This document shows positions 1 through 8,346 of a DNA stretch of 64,000 nucleotides, in pieces. Under the pieces are notes generated by a model. The model did not search any database. It saw only the letters and a program-made list of their open reading frames with translations, and had not been told where the DNA came from. The stretch spans positions 1,602,861-1,666,860 of the forward strand of contig NZ_BMKQ01000001.1 of the NCBI RefSeq assembly GCF_014644415.1, given 5' to 3'. This DNA comes from Marmoricola endophyticus. Its GTDB lineage: Bacteria > Actinomycetota > Actinomycetes > Propionibacteriales > Nocardioidaceae. The translations under genes and the position numbers were made by a program. Numbering within the stretch: the stretch's first letter is position 1; every line of letters starts with the position of its first letter.

Positions 1-1
1 C

Positions 2-1063
2 GTGGGCACCCCGCAGCAGGCGGGGAGCCTCGGCGCGGACCTGACGTACGTCGACGCGGCGATCGAGTCCCTGGCCCCGCTGCTGACCCGGCCGACCGTG
101 GTCGTCGGCAAGTCGACGGTCCCCGTGGGGACCGCGGAGCGGCTGACCGCACGGCTCGCCGAGCTGGCACCCGCGGGCACGGAGGCACTGCTCGCGTGGA
201 ACCCGGAGTTCCTGCGCGAGGGCTTCGCCGTCGAGGACACCCTGCGCCCGGACCGACTGGTCTTCGGCGTGACCCATGACCGCGCCGAGCAGACGCTGCG
301 CGAGGTGTACGCCACGGCCCTGGCCGCCGACACGCCACTGGTGGTGACCGACCTGGCCACCGCCGAGCTGGTGAAGGTGTCGGCCAACGCGTTCCTGGCC
401 ACCAAGATCTCCTTCATCAACGCGATGGCGGAGATCTGCGAGAAGGTCGGCGCGGACGTCACCCACCTCGCCGACGCGATCGGCCACGACAAGCGGATCG
501 GGCGCAAGTTCCTCAACGCCGGCGTCGGCTTCGGTGGCGGCTGCCTGCCCAAGGACATCCGGGCCTTCCAGCACCGCGCCTCCGAGCTCGGGGTGGACCA
601 CGCGACGGCGTTCCTGCGCGACATCGACGCGATCAACCAGCGCCGCCGCGAGCACGTCGTCGAGCTGACCCGCGAGCTCACCGCCGGGGACGACTCACCG
701 CGGGTCGCCGTGCTGGGCGCGGCGTTCAAGCCGGACAGCGACGACGTCCGCGACTCCCCCGCGCTGTGGATCGCCCAGAAGCTGCACACCGACGGGTACG
801 ACGTCGTCGTCCACGACCCGGAGGCCATCGGCCCCGCGCGCGCGAAGCTGCCGGACGCGACGTACACCGAGGACCTCGACGAGGCGCTCGCCGGTGCCGA
901 CATCGTCCTGCACCTGACGGAGTGGCCCGTCTACCGGCAGATCGACCCCGCCCGGGTCGCGACCCTGGTCCGCCACGCGCGACTCGTCGACGGGCGCACC
1001 CTGCTCGACGTGCCCGCCTGGCGTGCCGCCGGCTGGGAGGTCAGGTCGCTCGGCCGGCCCTGA
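2..1063 (+). CDS. UDP-glucose 6-dehydrogenase, 5'-truncated by window edge
   Basis: Oxidises UDP-glucose to UDP-glucuronate with two NAD+, supplying acidic sugar for surface polysaccharide. The first visible residues, VGTPQ, belong to the family's conserved segment after the Rossmann fold, so the NAD-binding N-terminus lies outside the window. The catalytic cysteine motif GFGGGCLPKD is seen near residues 176-185, and the C-terminal UDP-binding domain follows (AFKPDSDDVRDSPAL). About 350 of the usual ~440 residues are present. The neighbouring glycosyltransferases and methyltransferases fit a glycan role. A GDP-mannose or UDP-ManNAc dehydrogenase cannot be fully excluded without the N-terminus. 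Confidence 0.9.
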   Translation: MGTPQQAGSLGADLTYVDAAIESLAPLLTRPTVVVGKSTVPVGTAERLTARLAELAPAGTEALLAWNPEFLREGFAVEDTLRPDRLVFGVTHDRAEQTLREVYATALAADTPLVVTDLATAELVKVSANAFLATKISFINAMAEICEKVGADVTHLADAIGHDKRIGRKFLNAGVGFGGGCLPKDIRAFQHRASELGVDHATAFLRDIDAINQRRREHVVELTRELTAGDDSPRVAVLGAAFKPDSDDVRDSPALWIAQKLHTDGYDVVVHDPEAIGPARAKLPDATYTEDLDEALAGADIVLHLTEWPVYRQIDPARVATLVRHARLVDGRTLLDVPAWRAAGWEVRSLGRP

Positions 1064-1118
1064 CCACTCGCGCCGTGCTCGTGCGCCTGCCCGGCGCGGC
1101 GCGGCGCGAGCCCGGCGC

Positions 1119-1940
1119 TCAGCCGCGCGAGAACGTACGACGGACCTTGCCCTTGACCCGGTCGAGGAACGACGGCGGCGGGTCCTCCGGGCGCCGCAGC
1201 ACCATCAGGTCCTGCCACTCGGGGCCGGGACCGCCGTTCCACCGGCCGTACTCGACCAGCTCGATCTCCAGCCCGGCCGCGGCGACCTGCGCCCGCACGT
1301 GGCCCTCGTCGAAGGCGATGGCCCGCAGCGGGTCGTCCGGGTCGTTGTAGATCGTGACGTCGTCGAGCCGGTGCACCATGGGGTACGCGCTGGTCAGCGC
1401 GGCCTCGTAGCTGTCCTCGTCGTAGAGGAACCAGGTCGCGATCACCCGCCCACCCGGCCGCAGGACGCGGCGCAGCTCGCGCAGGTAGCGGTCGACGTCC
1501 TCCTTGTAGAAGTGCGTGAAGATGCTGAACAGCACGGCGACGTGGAACCCGTCGCTGCGTGCGGGGAACGTGACGTCCTCGGCCTCGAGCGCCCCGCCCG
1601 GGTTGTAGCGGTCGTTGCGCACGTCGATGTGGCGGAAGTGGTAGCCCTCCGCGATCGGCGCCAGGTGGCGGCGCGCCCAGCGGACCTGCCGCGGCATCAC
1701 GTCGAACCCGACGTACCGGCCGCGGAAGTCGGTGTTGACCATCAGCCCCGTCGCCAGGCGTCCGATGCTGCAGCCCACGTCGAGGACCTCGTCGTCGGGT
1801 CGAAGCCCGAGTCGCTGCACGGCGGACGCCAGCTGGGCGGCGTTGGCCAGGAACCTCTCGTCGTCGTTCTCGTTCATGAAGCGCAGCGCCGTCGGGGCGA
1901 GCGGCACCTCGACGTCGGTGCCCTTGATCGTGGCTGCCAC
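1119..1940 (-). CDS. class I SAM-dependent methyltransferase (tandem copy 2)
   Basis: Predicted 273-residue cytoplasmic methyltransferase. The SAM-binding motif I is VLDVGCSIGRLA near residue 53, followed by the later acidic and LRRVLRPGGRV motifs typical of type 11/25 methyltransferases. The GTG at 1940 was chosen because it follows the upstream gene's stop by 4 bases and gives the same N-terminus (xxxIKGT) as that paralogue. Longer readings would extend into the neighbour. It is closely similar to the gene just upstream along its whole length, including the C-terminal PPPSFLDRVKGKVRRT tail, so the pair arose by tandem duplication. The substrate is unknown; the surrounding glycosyltransferases suggest a sugar or lipid-linked glycan. 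Confidence 0.85.
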   Translation of the reverse strand: MAATIKGTDVEVPLAPTALRFMNENDDERFLANAAQLASAVQRLGLRPDDEVLDVGCSIGRLATGLMVNTDFRGRYVGFDVMPRQVRWARRHLAPIAEGYHFRHIDVRNDRYNPGGALEAEDVTFPARSDGFHVAVLFSIFTHFYKEDVDRYLRELRRVLRPGGRVIATWFLYDEDSYEAALTSAYPMVHRLDDVTIYNDPDDPLRAIAFDEGHVRAQVAAAGLEIELVEYGRWNGGPGPEWQDLMVLRRPEDPPPSFLDRVKGKVRRTFSRG

Positions 1941-1944
1941 CGGC

Positions 1945-2763
1945 TCAGCGCTTCGAGAGGGTACGACGGACCTTGCCCTTGACCCGGTCGAGGAACGACG
2001 GCGGCGGGTCGACGGGACGACGCAGGACGACGACGTCCTGGAACTCCGGACCAGCACCGCCGGCCCACTCGCCGTACTCGATCTTCTCGATCTCCAGCCC
2101 CGCCGCGGCGATCTGCGCCCGCACGTGGTCCTCGTGGAAGGCGATGGCCCGCAGCGGGTCGTCCGCGTCGTTGTAGATCGTGACCTCGTCGAGGCGGTGG
2201 GTCATCGGGTAGACCGACGTCAGCGCGGCCTCGTAGCGGTCGTCGTCGTAGAGGAACCAGGTGGCGACGACCCGACCGCCGGGACGCAGGACGCGCCGCA
2301 GCTCACGCAGGTAGAGGTCGACGTCCTCCTTGTAGAAGTGCGTGAAGATGCTGAACAGCGTCGCCATGTGGAAGCCGCCGCTGCGCGCCGGGAAGACGAG
2401 GTCCTTCGGCTCGACGGTGCCCGCGGGGTTGTAGCGGTCGTTGCGTACGTCGACGTGGCGGAAGTGGTAGCCCTCGGCGATCGGCGCCAGGTGGCGGCGC
2501 GCCCAGCGGATGTGCCTCGGCATCACGTCGAAGCCGACGTAGCGGCCCCGGAAGTCCGTCCCCGCCAGCAGACCTGTCGCCAGGCGCCCGATGCTGCACC
2601 CGACGTCGAGCAGCTCGTGATCCATCTGCAGCCCCAGGCGCCGGATCAGCCGGACCAGGTCGTCGGCCCGCGCGAGGAAGCGCTCGTCGCTCTCGTTCAT
2701 CAGGCGCAGGTTCGACGGCGCCATCGGGATCTCGGTCTGGGTGCCTTTGATGACGGGATTCAC
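1945..2763 (-). CDS. class I SAM-dependent methyltransferase (tandem copy 1)
   Basis: Predicted 272-residue methyltransferase with motif I LLDVGCSIGRLATG near residue 53 and the post-motif LRRVLRPGGRVVATWF. The GTG start at 2763 is supported by a TAGCAT box ending exactly 7 bases before it, which suggests leaderless transcription. It is paralogous to the next gene and is probably co-transcribed with it (4-base gap). The conserved N-terminal MAPSNLRLMNESDERFL stretch and the basic C-terminal tail are shared by both. The two enzymes may methylate neighbouring positions of one glycan; that is inference from context only. Confidence 0.87.
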   Translation of the reverse strand: MNPVIKGTQTEIPMAPSNLRLMNESDERFLARADDLVRLIRRLGLQMDHELLDVGCSIGRLATGLLAGTDFRGRYVGFDVMPRHIRWARRHLAPIAEGYHFRHVDVRNDRYNPAGTVEPKDLVFPARSGGFHMATLFSIFTHFYKEDVDLYLRELRRVLRPGGRVVATWFLYDDDRYEAALTSVYPMTHRLDEVTIYNDADDPLRAIAFHEDHVRAQIAAAGLEIEKIEYGEWAGGAGPEFQDVVVLRRPVDPPPSFLDRVKGKVRRTLSKR

Positions 2764-2770
2764 CGGGCAG

Positions 2771-2776
2771 ATGCTA
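2771..2776 (-). promoter_or_regulatory. -10 element of a leaderless promoter (TAGCAT)
   Basis: On the minus strand TAGCAT is followed by 7 bases and then the GTG start of the methyltransferase. This spacing puts the transcription start at the start codon, and no Shine-Dalgarno sequence is needed. The same arrangement recurs at several genes in this window. Confidence 0.55.
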
Positions 2777-2832
2777 GGCCATGCGCCGTCTCGTCCCGGG
2801 ACGTCCCGGCCACGCGGGCGGACCCGTCCGGC

Positions 2833-3963
2833 TCAGCGCGCCGTGTCGCGGCGGCGTACGCCCCGGGCGACCCGGCCGCGTACCCGCGAGAGCGCCGCTC
2901 GGACCCGTCCCGCGCCGTCCTCGACCGCCTCGGGCTCCGGCGCCTCGAGGGCGTCGAGGAGCTCCTGCAGCCGGAGCACCTCGTCCTGCTCGGCACGCAG
3001 CTCGCGCTCGAGCAGGAGGAACTTCGCGCCCGTCTCCGCCTCACGGGCGTGCTCCTCGGGTGACCACGGCTCGTCGTCGTCGGCGGCGAGGACCGCCTCG
3101 AGCAGGTCCGGTGCCACCGCGCGCGAGACCAGGTCGGTGAGGTACGTCGCCAGCCAGTCGTCGCGGGTGAAGCCGTCGCCGGCCTCGAGGTCGGCCACCT
3201 GGGGCATCCGCAGCAGGAACGACTGGACCAGCCGGCCCTGCTTGGCGCGGCGGTAGTCGGCCATCCCGTGGTGGTTGCGGCTGGGACGCAGCGTGGGACT
3301 GGCGTCGTAGCCGCGGCCGGCGTGCATCACCTTGCGCTCGAACTGCTCCCAGGAGCGCCAGGGCAGGTGCAGCACCTCCAGGGCGTACGCCGGCATCGGG
3401 CACCCGCGACTCTTGCGGGACACGAAGTGGTTGCCCTGCCGCACGGTGATCTTCGGTGCCCCGATGTGGATCGCGTTCGGCGACGGCTGGGCGTGGATCC
3501 CGACCTCGCGGATCTGCTCCTCGGTGCGCTCGTCGCGCCACAGCAGCCGGCCGACGCCTCCGCCGCGCCGTGCGGGCGGGCCGACGAGGTTGGTGACCGG
3601 AGCGCTGAACGAGGCCAGCGCCTTCGGCAGCTGCTCGAGCGCCTCACGGACGGTCAGGTCGCGGTCGGCGGCCACCGTGAACTCGTCGGCGTCGATGTTG
3701 AGCACCCAGTCGGCACCGTGCTCCGTCGCCGCGCGGCGGGCCATCGTGGTGACCACCTCGCCGTGCTGCTTGCGGTGCTCGGGGTCGTGGTGGAGCTCGA
3801 CGTGGCCCGCGTCGGCGTAGCGCTGGAGGACCTCCGTGGTCCCGTCGACCGAGGCGTTGTCGGTGACGATGATCAGGTCGACACCCTGGTCGAGGTGGTG
3901 CTCGATCGTCGCCGCCACGATGTCCACCTCGTCGCGGACCATCATCGTCGCCACCAGCTTCAT
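2833..3963 (-). CDS. family 2 glycosyltransferase
   Basis: 376-residue GT-A glycosyltransferase. The N-terminus reads MKLVATMMVRDEVDIV and is followed by VDLIIVTDNASVDGT. The metal-binding acidic motif is NIDADEF near residue 95. The region from about 290 to the end is predicted alpha-helical and charged (LLLERELRAEQDEVLRLQELLDAL), a likely coiled coil. The ATG at 3963 was selected because a TACAGT -10 box lies 7 bases upstream. It lies 26 bases downstream of the large glycosyltransferase on the same strand. Donor and acceptor are unknown; a role in surface glycan assembly is inferred from neighbours. Confidence 0.87.
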   Translation of the reverse strand: MKLVATMMVRDEVDIVAATIEHHLDQGVDLIIVTDNASVDGTTEVLQRYADAGHVELHHDPEHRKQHGEVVTTMARRAATEHGADWVLNIDADEFTVAADRDLTVREALEQLPKALASFSAPVTNLVGPPARRGGGVGRLLWRDERTEEQIREVGIHAQPSPNAIHIGAPKITVRQGNHFVSRKSRGCPMPAYALEVLHLPWRSWEQFERKVMHAGRGYDASPTLRPSRNHHGMADYRRAKQGRLVQSFLLRMPQVADLEAGDGFTRDDWLATYLTDLVSRAVAPDLLEAVLAADDDEPWSPEEHAREAETGAKFLLLERELRAEQDEVLRLQELLDALEAPEPEAVEDGAGRVRAALSRVRGRVARGVRRRDTAR

Positions 3964-3970
3964 GGGCGCC

Positions 3971-3976
3971 ACTGTA
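3971..3976 (-). promoter_or_regulatory. -10 element of a leaderless promoter (TACAGT)
   Basis: TACAGT on the minus strand is followed by 7 bases and then the ATG of the family 2 glycosyltransferase. It may give this gene its own transcript in addition to read-through from the upstream gene. Confidence 0.5.
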
Positions 3977-3989
3977 GGAGCCTCCCCGC

Positions 3990-6900
3990 TCACCGCTGCG
4001 CCCCCGTGCGCCCGGCCCGGACGGCCAGCGCGTCGTCGAGCAGCACCCGTGCACGGGCGGCGAACGAGTGGTTCTCGGCCACCCACGCGGCGCGCTGACG
4101 GCGCACCTCGTCGGTGCCGAAGACCGCGTCGAGGTCGGGAGCGGTGACCAGCTCGCGCAGCTCGGCCGGGGTGTGCGCCACCTGCACGGCGTCGCCGAAC
4201 ACGTCCTCGAGGCCGGGGACCGGGTCGCTGACCACCCGCGCACCCGCCGCGACGGCGTCGAAGAGCCGGTTGGACAAGAAGCCCTGCTCGGCCATGTCGT
4301 GCCAGTGGTCGTTGAGGACGACCCCGGCCGACCGGTAGGCGGCGGCGAGCCGGTCGTTGGCGAGGTACGGGGCAGCGAGGAAGCGGTCGGGGACCACGCC
4401 CTCCCACTTGGCTCCGATGATCGACAGCGGGAGGTCCTCCTCGACCGCCGCCATGATCAGCGGGCGACCCTTCTTGCGGTGGCTGCCCACGAACAGCGCT
4501 CGGGGCCCGGTGTCGGGCACCCCGGCGTCGGGGGTGAACCGCGACGGCTCGGTGGCCTGGAGCAGCGGCACCGCCGGCAGCCCCAGCGCGGCCATCCGCT
4601 CGGCGAAGGTGGGACTGGCGACGTAGATCCGGTCCCAGCCGTGCTGGTAGCCCAGCTCCACCATGTCGGGGTGGCTGATGATCCACTGCAGGTTGACCTG
4701 GTCGGGCTTCGGCCCGTGGGGCGCGAGCCCGCGCAGCAGGAGTACGACGTCGTCGGTCCAGCCCGTTCGACGTCCCATCTCGCCGCGGCGGTCGACGACC
4801 ACCTCCTGGCCGAGGGCCCTCAGGGCGTCGGCCAGCACCTCGAGGAAGTGCGTGTCCCCCCAGGCGTCCCCCTCGGGCCCGGCCGGCGCCGGGTTCTTCA
4901 GGGCCCAGCGCAGACGGGGCGCCGGCTCGGAGACGCCGGTGAGCGACGCGACGCGCCGCTCGAGCAGCCGGGTGGGCACCAGCACCGGCTCCGCGACGCA
5001 CACGCGCTGGTCGGGATCGACCACCGACCGGATCTCGTGGCCGAGCACGGCGTAGCCACGGCGGGCCCAGGCCTCGACGTCGTCCTCGGGGAGCCTGCCC
5101 GACCAGCGGTCCATCAGCACGAACCGGTTGGCCACCGAGCGCAGGAAACGGCCCGGGCTGCGCGACTCGTGGTGGACGACGACGGAGTCGGGGCACACGA
5201 CGAACCGCCCGGGCCTGCGCTCCTCGAGCCGCAGGCAGATGTCGACGTCCTCCATGCCGTTGCGGAAGATCGGGTCGAAGCCGCGCAGGTCGACGACGTC
5301 GGGCCAGCGCATGACCAGCGCGGCCCCGGTCAGCGCGTGCAGCGGGTCCGCGTCCATCCCGACCGCGTCCTCGACGGGGAAGCCCTGCAGCAGCGGGTGC
5401 GGGATCCCGCCGCCGGGCGGGAACACGACGCCGGCGGACTGGACCGCCCCGGTCGGGTAGACGAGCAGCGACTGCACCCCGAGCACGTCGGGGTCCTGCA
5501 GCTGCTCGAGGACCGGCTCGAGCCACCCCGGCCGGACCTCGGTGTCGTTGTTGAGGAAGACGACTGTGCCCCCGCGGGCGGCGACGAGCCCGACGTTGTT
5601 GCCGAGGGCGAAGCCGTGGTTGATCCCCGCGCGGACCACGTCGACGTCGTCGTACGACAACGCCAGGGACGCGAGGACGGCCGAGGTGGTGACCGGTGCG
5701 CCGTTGTCGACGAGGACCACCTGCACCGAGACCGGTCCGCCGCTCTCCCGCGCCAGGTCGCGCGCCTCGACGACGCGCTGCACCGCCAGCCGGGTCATCT
5801 CCCAGTCGTGGTTGGTCGGGATGATCACGCTCACCGTGCTGGGGTCGACCGCCCGCGCGGCGAGCTCGGCCCAGTCGACCAGCACCTCGTTGAGCACGGT
5901 GTCCGCCCCGCTGGCCAGGGACTCGTGGGCCAGCCAGGGCCGGGCGTTGCCACGGCCGCGACGGCGGTCGCGCGGGTTGCGGCGGATGGCGATCACGCCG
6001 AGGCGGTCGAGGTACGCCGGCGCGCCGCCGAGCTCGTCGGCCAGCCGCAGGGCGAGGTCCAGCTCGAAGCCGGTCACCCGGGAGGTGTCGAAGCCCCCGA
6101 CCGAGCGGAACAGGTCGGTCGCCACGACCTGGGTGCCGAGGTCGGGGGCCAGCCCGAGCCGCAGGCGCTCCGGGGAGGTGGACCGGGTGGCGAAGCGGCG
6201 TACGGCGCCGGGCTTGTCGTCGCGCGCCGCGTCGTGGACCCACCGCGCCCCGGCGGCCACGGCCCCGCGGACCGAACGGAGCCGGCCCGGTAGCCAGCGG
6301 TCGCCCTCGACCAGCCAGGCGACGTGGGTGCCGGAGGCCTCCTCGACGGCGGTGTTGCGGGCCGCCCACCGGTCGTGCGGCTGCTCGGGCAGCACCCGGA
6401 TGCGCGGGTCGTCGGGGACGTCGTACTCCTCCAGGGCCGGGACGTCGCGCATCGGCACGACGAGCAGCTCCCAGTCCTGCTCGGTCTGCTCGAGCACGCT
6501 GGTCACCGAGCGCGCGAGCCGGTGGTCGCCGTGCTCGGCGAGCAGGACGACGGTGGTCCTCCCCGGGTCGCCTCCGCTCGCGGGCAGGTCCGCGCGGGCC
6601 TCGGAGGGCGGAGCGGTCCGCGACCACATCGGCAGCGCCTGCGCCTTCCGGGCGGACCACTGCGTGGCGTCCTCCCGCAGCCACTCGTCGAGCGGGACGT
6701 CGGCGAGCCAGTCCACCTCCGACGCGCGTCGTGCGGGCGGCATCGCGAGGAAGTGCCCCAGCGGGCCCTCGGGGTGCTCGCTCGCCTCGGGGTGCCGCTC
6801 GAGGTGGCGCCCGGCGTCGAAGAGGGGGTGCGTCCGCGCCTCCCAGTCCCGACGCCGCAGGTAGACCCGCAGCGGGTCGCGGCGGTCGTCGCCGTCCTCG

Positions 6901-7184
6901 GTCAGCTCCAGCGAGCGACGCGCCACCTCGGGGTCGAACAGCGGGTGCGGGGCGTGTCGGCGCCACCCCCCGCCGAGGTACGACGCCACCGCCTGCTCGC
7001 GGGTGAGGTCCTCACCGGCGAGCAGCGCGTACCACTCGTGGTCGAACAGCGCGGTGTCGAGCAGGAGCACGGTGTCGGCGTCGGGCGCGGGCGCCGGAGC
7101 GGCGGCCTCCCGGCGCAGTCGACGGACGACGCGACCGGCGAGGCGGCGTGCCGGGTTGTCCCGGAACGGCGAGCTCTGCGCCAC
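3990..7184 (-). CDS. large multi-domain glycosyltransferase
   Basis: 1064 residues from a GTG at 7184, which has a strong GAAGGAGGA ribosome binding site; an upstream in-frame start has none. The N-terminal 20-190 region carries the LFDHEWY...SYLxGGWRxxxxPHPLFD repeat seen in large surface glycosyltransferases. A degenerate GT-A fold spans about 208-400 (acidic residues reduced to VEGD). A clear family 2 GT domain spans about 450-700 (SVIIPTN, VDNGAP, NNDTEV at 545-550). The C-terminal third (about 760-1060) resembles CgeB/GT4-like transferases, with LFVGSHRKKG and a conserved FDAVAAGARVVSDPVPGL segment. One polypeptide may thus add two or more sugars. Confidence 0.87.
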   Translation of the reverse strand: MAQSSPFRDNPARRLAGRVVRRLRREAAAPAPAPDADTVLLLDTALFDHEWYALLAGEDLTREQAVASYLGGGWRRHAPHPLFDPEVARRSLELTEDGDDRRDPLRVYLRRRDWEARTHPLFDAGRHLERHPEASEHPEGPLGHFLAMPPARRASEVDWLADVPLDEWLREDATQWSARKAQALPMWSRTAPPSEARADLPASGGDPGRTTVVLLAEHGDHRLARSVTSVLEQTEQDWELLVVPMRDVPALEEYDVPDDPRIRVLPEQPHDRWAARNTAVEEASGTHVAWLVEGDRWLPGRLRSVRGAVAAGARWVHDAARDDKPGAVRRFATRSTSPERLRLGLAPDLGTQVVATDLFRSVGGFDTSRVTGFELDLALRLADELGGAPAYLDRLGVIAIRRNPRDRRRGRGNARPWLAHESLASGADTVLNEVLVDWAELAARAVDPSTVSVIIPTNHDWEMTRLAVQRVVEARDLARESGGPVSVQVVLVDNGAPVTTSAVLASLALSYDDVDVVRAGINHGFALGNNVGLVAARGGTVVFLNNDTEVRPGWLEPVLEQLQDPDVLGVQSLLVYPTGAVQSAGVVFPPGGGIPHPLLQGFPVEDAVGMDADPLHALTGAALVMRWPDVVDLRGFDPIFRNGMEDVDICLRLEERRPGRFVVCPDSVVVHHESRSPGRFLRSVANRFVLMDRWSGRLPEDDVEAWARRGYAVLGHEIRSVVDPDQRVCVAEPVLVPTRLLERRVASLTGVSEPAPRLRWALKNPAPAGPEGDAWGDTHFLEVLADALRALGQEVVVDRRGEMGRRTGWTDDVVLLLRGLAPHGPKPDQVNLQWIISHPDMVELGYQHGWDRIYVASPTFAERMAALGLPAVPLLQATEPSRFTPDAGVPDTGPRALFVGSHRKKGRPLIMAAVEEDLPLSIIGAKWEGVVPDRFLAAPYLANDRLAAAYRSAGVVLNDHWHDMAEQGFLSNRLFDAVAAGARVVSDPVPGLEDVFGDAVQVAHTPAELRELVTAPDLDAVFGTDEVRRQRAAWVAENHSFAARARVLLDDALAVRAGRTGAQR

Positions 7185-7266
7185 GGCGGATCCTCCTTCG
7201 CACCACCTGGGGAGCAGGCGGGTCGGCACACGGTCGCTGGCACCCTACCGACCCGCGGGGTGCGCC

Positions 7267-7272
7267 TATCCT
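7267..7272 (+). promoter_or_regulatory. -10 element of a probable leaderless promoter (TATCCT)
   Basis: TATCCT lies 6 bases before the ATG at 7279, and no Shine-Dalgarno sequence is visible. It faces away from the divergent large glycosyltransferase gene. Confidence 0.45.
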
Positions 7273-7278
7273 TGCCCG

Positions 7279-8337
7279 ATGCCCGACTCCGCTCCCGGCC
7301 CCGCCGCCGCTCCCCGTACCCGGATCAAGAACGCGGTGGCCGACCGGCTCCCGGCCGACACCCGCCGCCGTCTGGGCCGGATCAAGCGCGCCGTCCTCGA
7401 CCAGCCCGAGCCGGCCCCCTCCGTACCGGCGCCGCGACGCACGAAGGCCGGCCGGCCGATCGCGACCGCGCCCAAGCCCGACGGGAAGACCCGCAAGGAG
7501 TACCGCCAGGACCACGTCTTCGGCGAGTCGTCACGCAGCGGCAGGTTCCTCGAGATCGGTCCCGCCCACAACGGCACCCTCCCCCGGCGCGACGGCTTCG
7601 ACACCCGCAACGTCGACTACCTCGACCGGGCCGGGCTGGTGGCGAAGTACGCCGAGTTCGCGCAGTACGACCCCGACGACATCGAGGAGGTGGACTACGT
7701 CCTCGAGGCGGGCGCGGCGCTCGCGGAGCGGATCCCCGAGCGGTTCGACCTGGTGCTGGCCTCCCACGTGCTCGAGCACACGACGTCGCTGGTGGACTTC
7801 CTCAACGAGTGCTCGGCGCTGCTGGAGCCCACGGGCCACGTCGCACTCGTCGTCCCCGACCACCGCTTCTGCTTCGACCGCTTTCGCGAGCGCAGCGCGA
7901 TCTCGCGGGTGATCGACGCGCACCTGCAGCCACCGTCCGTGCACACGCCGGGGACGTTGGCGGAGTTCACCCTCAACGCCGTCGCCCACGGCGACGCCCG
8001 GTCCTGGGCGGCCGGCCACCGCGGGCGCTACCGGTTCCTCAACGACGCACCCGCCGCGGTGAGCACGATGGAGAAGGCGAAGGGGCCGGACTACATCGAC
8101 GTGCACAACTGGATCTTCAGCCCGAACCACCTGCGTCTGCTGCTGCACGACCTCGCCGAGCTCGGGCTGATCGACCTGCGGGAGCGCTACTTCCACCCCA
8201 CGATCGGGCACGAGTTCTTCCTCAACCTCTCCCGCGACGGCGCGGGTCCGGGCATCTCGCGCGAGGAGCTGGCGCGCCGCGCCGACGCGGAGAAGCGCGG
8301 GCTGGACCCGCTGAGGTTCCAGCAGCCGCCCGGCTGA
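7279..8337 (+). CDS. class I SAM-dependent methyltransferase
   Basis: 352-residue protein. After a basic, proline-rich N-terminal 80 residues comes a SAM-binding motif (FLEIGPAHNGTLPR) and the acidic/post motif LVLASHVLEHT typical of type 11/12 methyltransferases. The ATG at 7279 was chosen for the -10 box just upstream; longer frames run antisense through the neighbouring glycosyltransferase. It is divergent from that gene and convergent with the next one (9-base gap). Proteins of this shape are common in actinobacterial polysaccharide loci. The substrate is unknown. Confidence 0.85.
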   Translation: MPDSAPGPAAAPRTRIKNAVADRLPADTRRRLGRIKRAVLDQPEPAPSVPAPRRTKAGRPIATAPKPDGKTRKEYRQDHVFGESSRSGRFLEIGPAHNGTLPRRDGFDTRNVDYLDRAGLVAKYAEFAQYDPDDIEEVDYVLEAGAALAERIPERFDLVLASHVLEHTTSLVDFLNECSALLEPTGHVALVVPDHRFCFDRFRERSAISRVIDAHLQPPSVHTPGTLAEFTLNAVAHGDARSWAAGHRGRYRFLNDAPAAVSTMEKAKGPDYIDVHNWIFSPNHLRLLLHDLAELGLIDLRERYFHPTIGHEFFLNLSRDGAGPGISREELARRADAEKRGLDPLRFQQPPG

Positions 8338-8346
8338 CCGGAGCCG

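Noticed and set aside
2833-6966. A 1377-codon minus-strand open frame
   Set aside because: Its first two thirds are an Arg/Ala/Pro-rich shadow of the large glycosyltransferase in another frame; only the end is the real family 2 glycosyltransferase.
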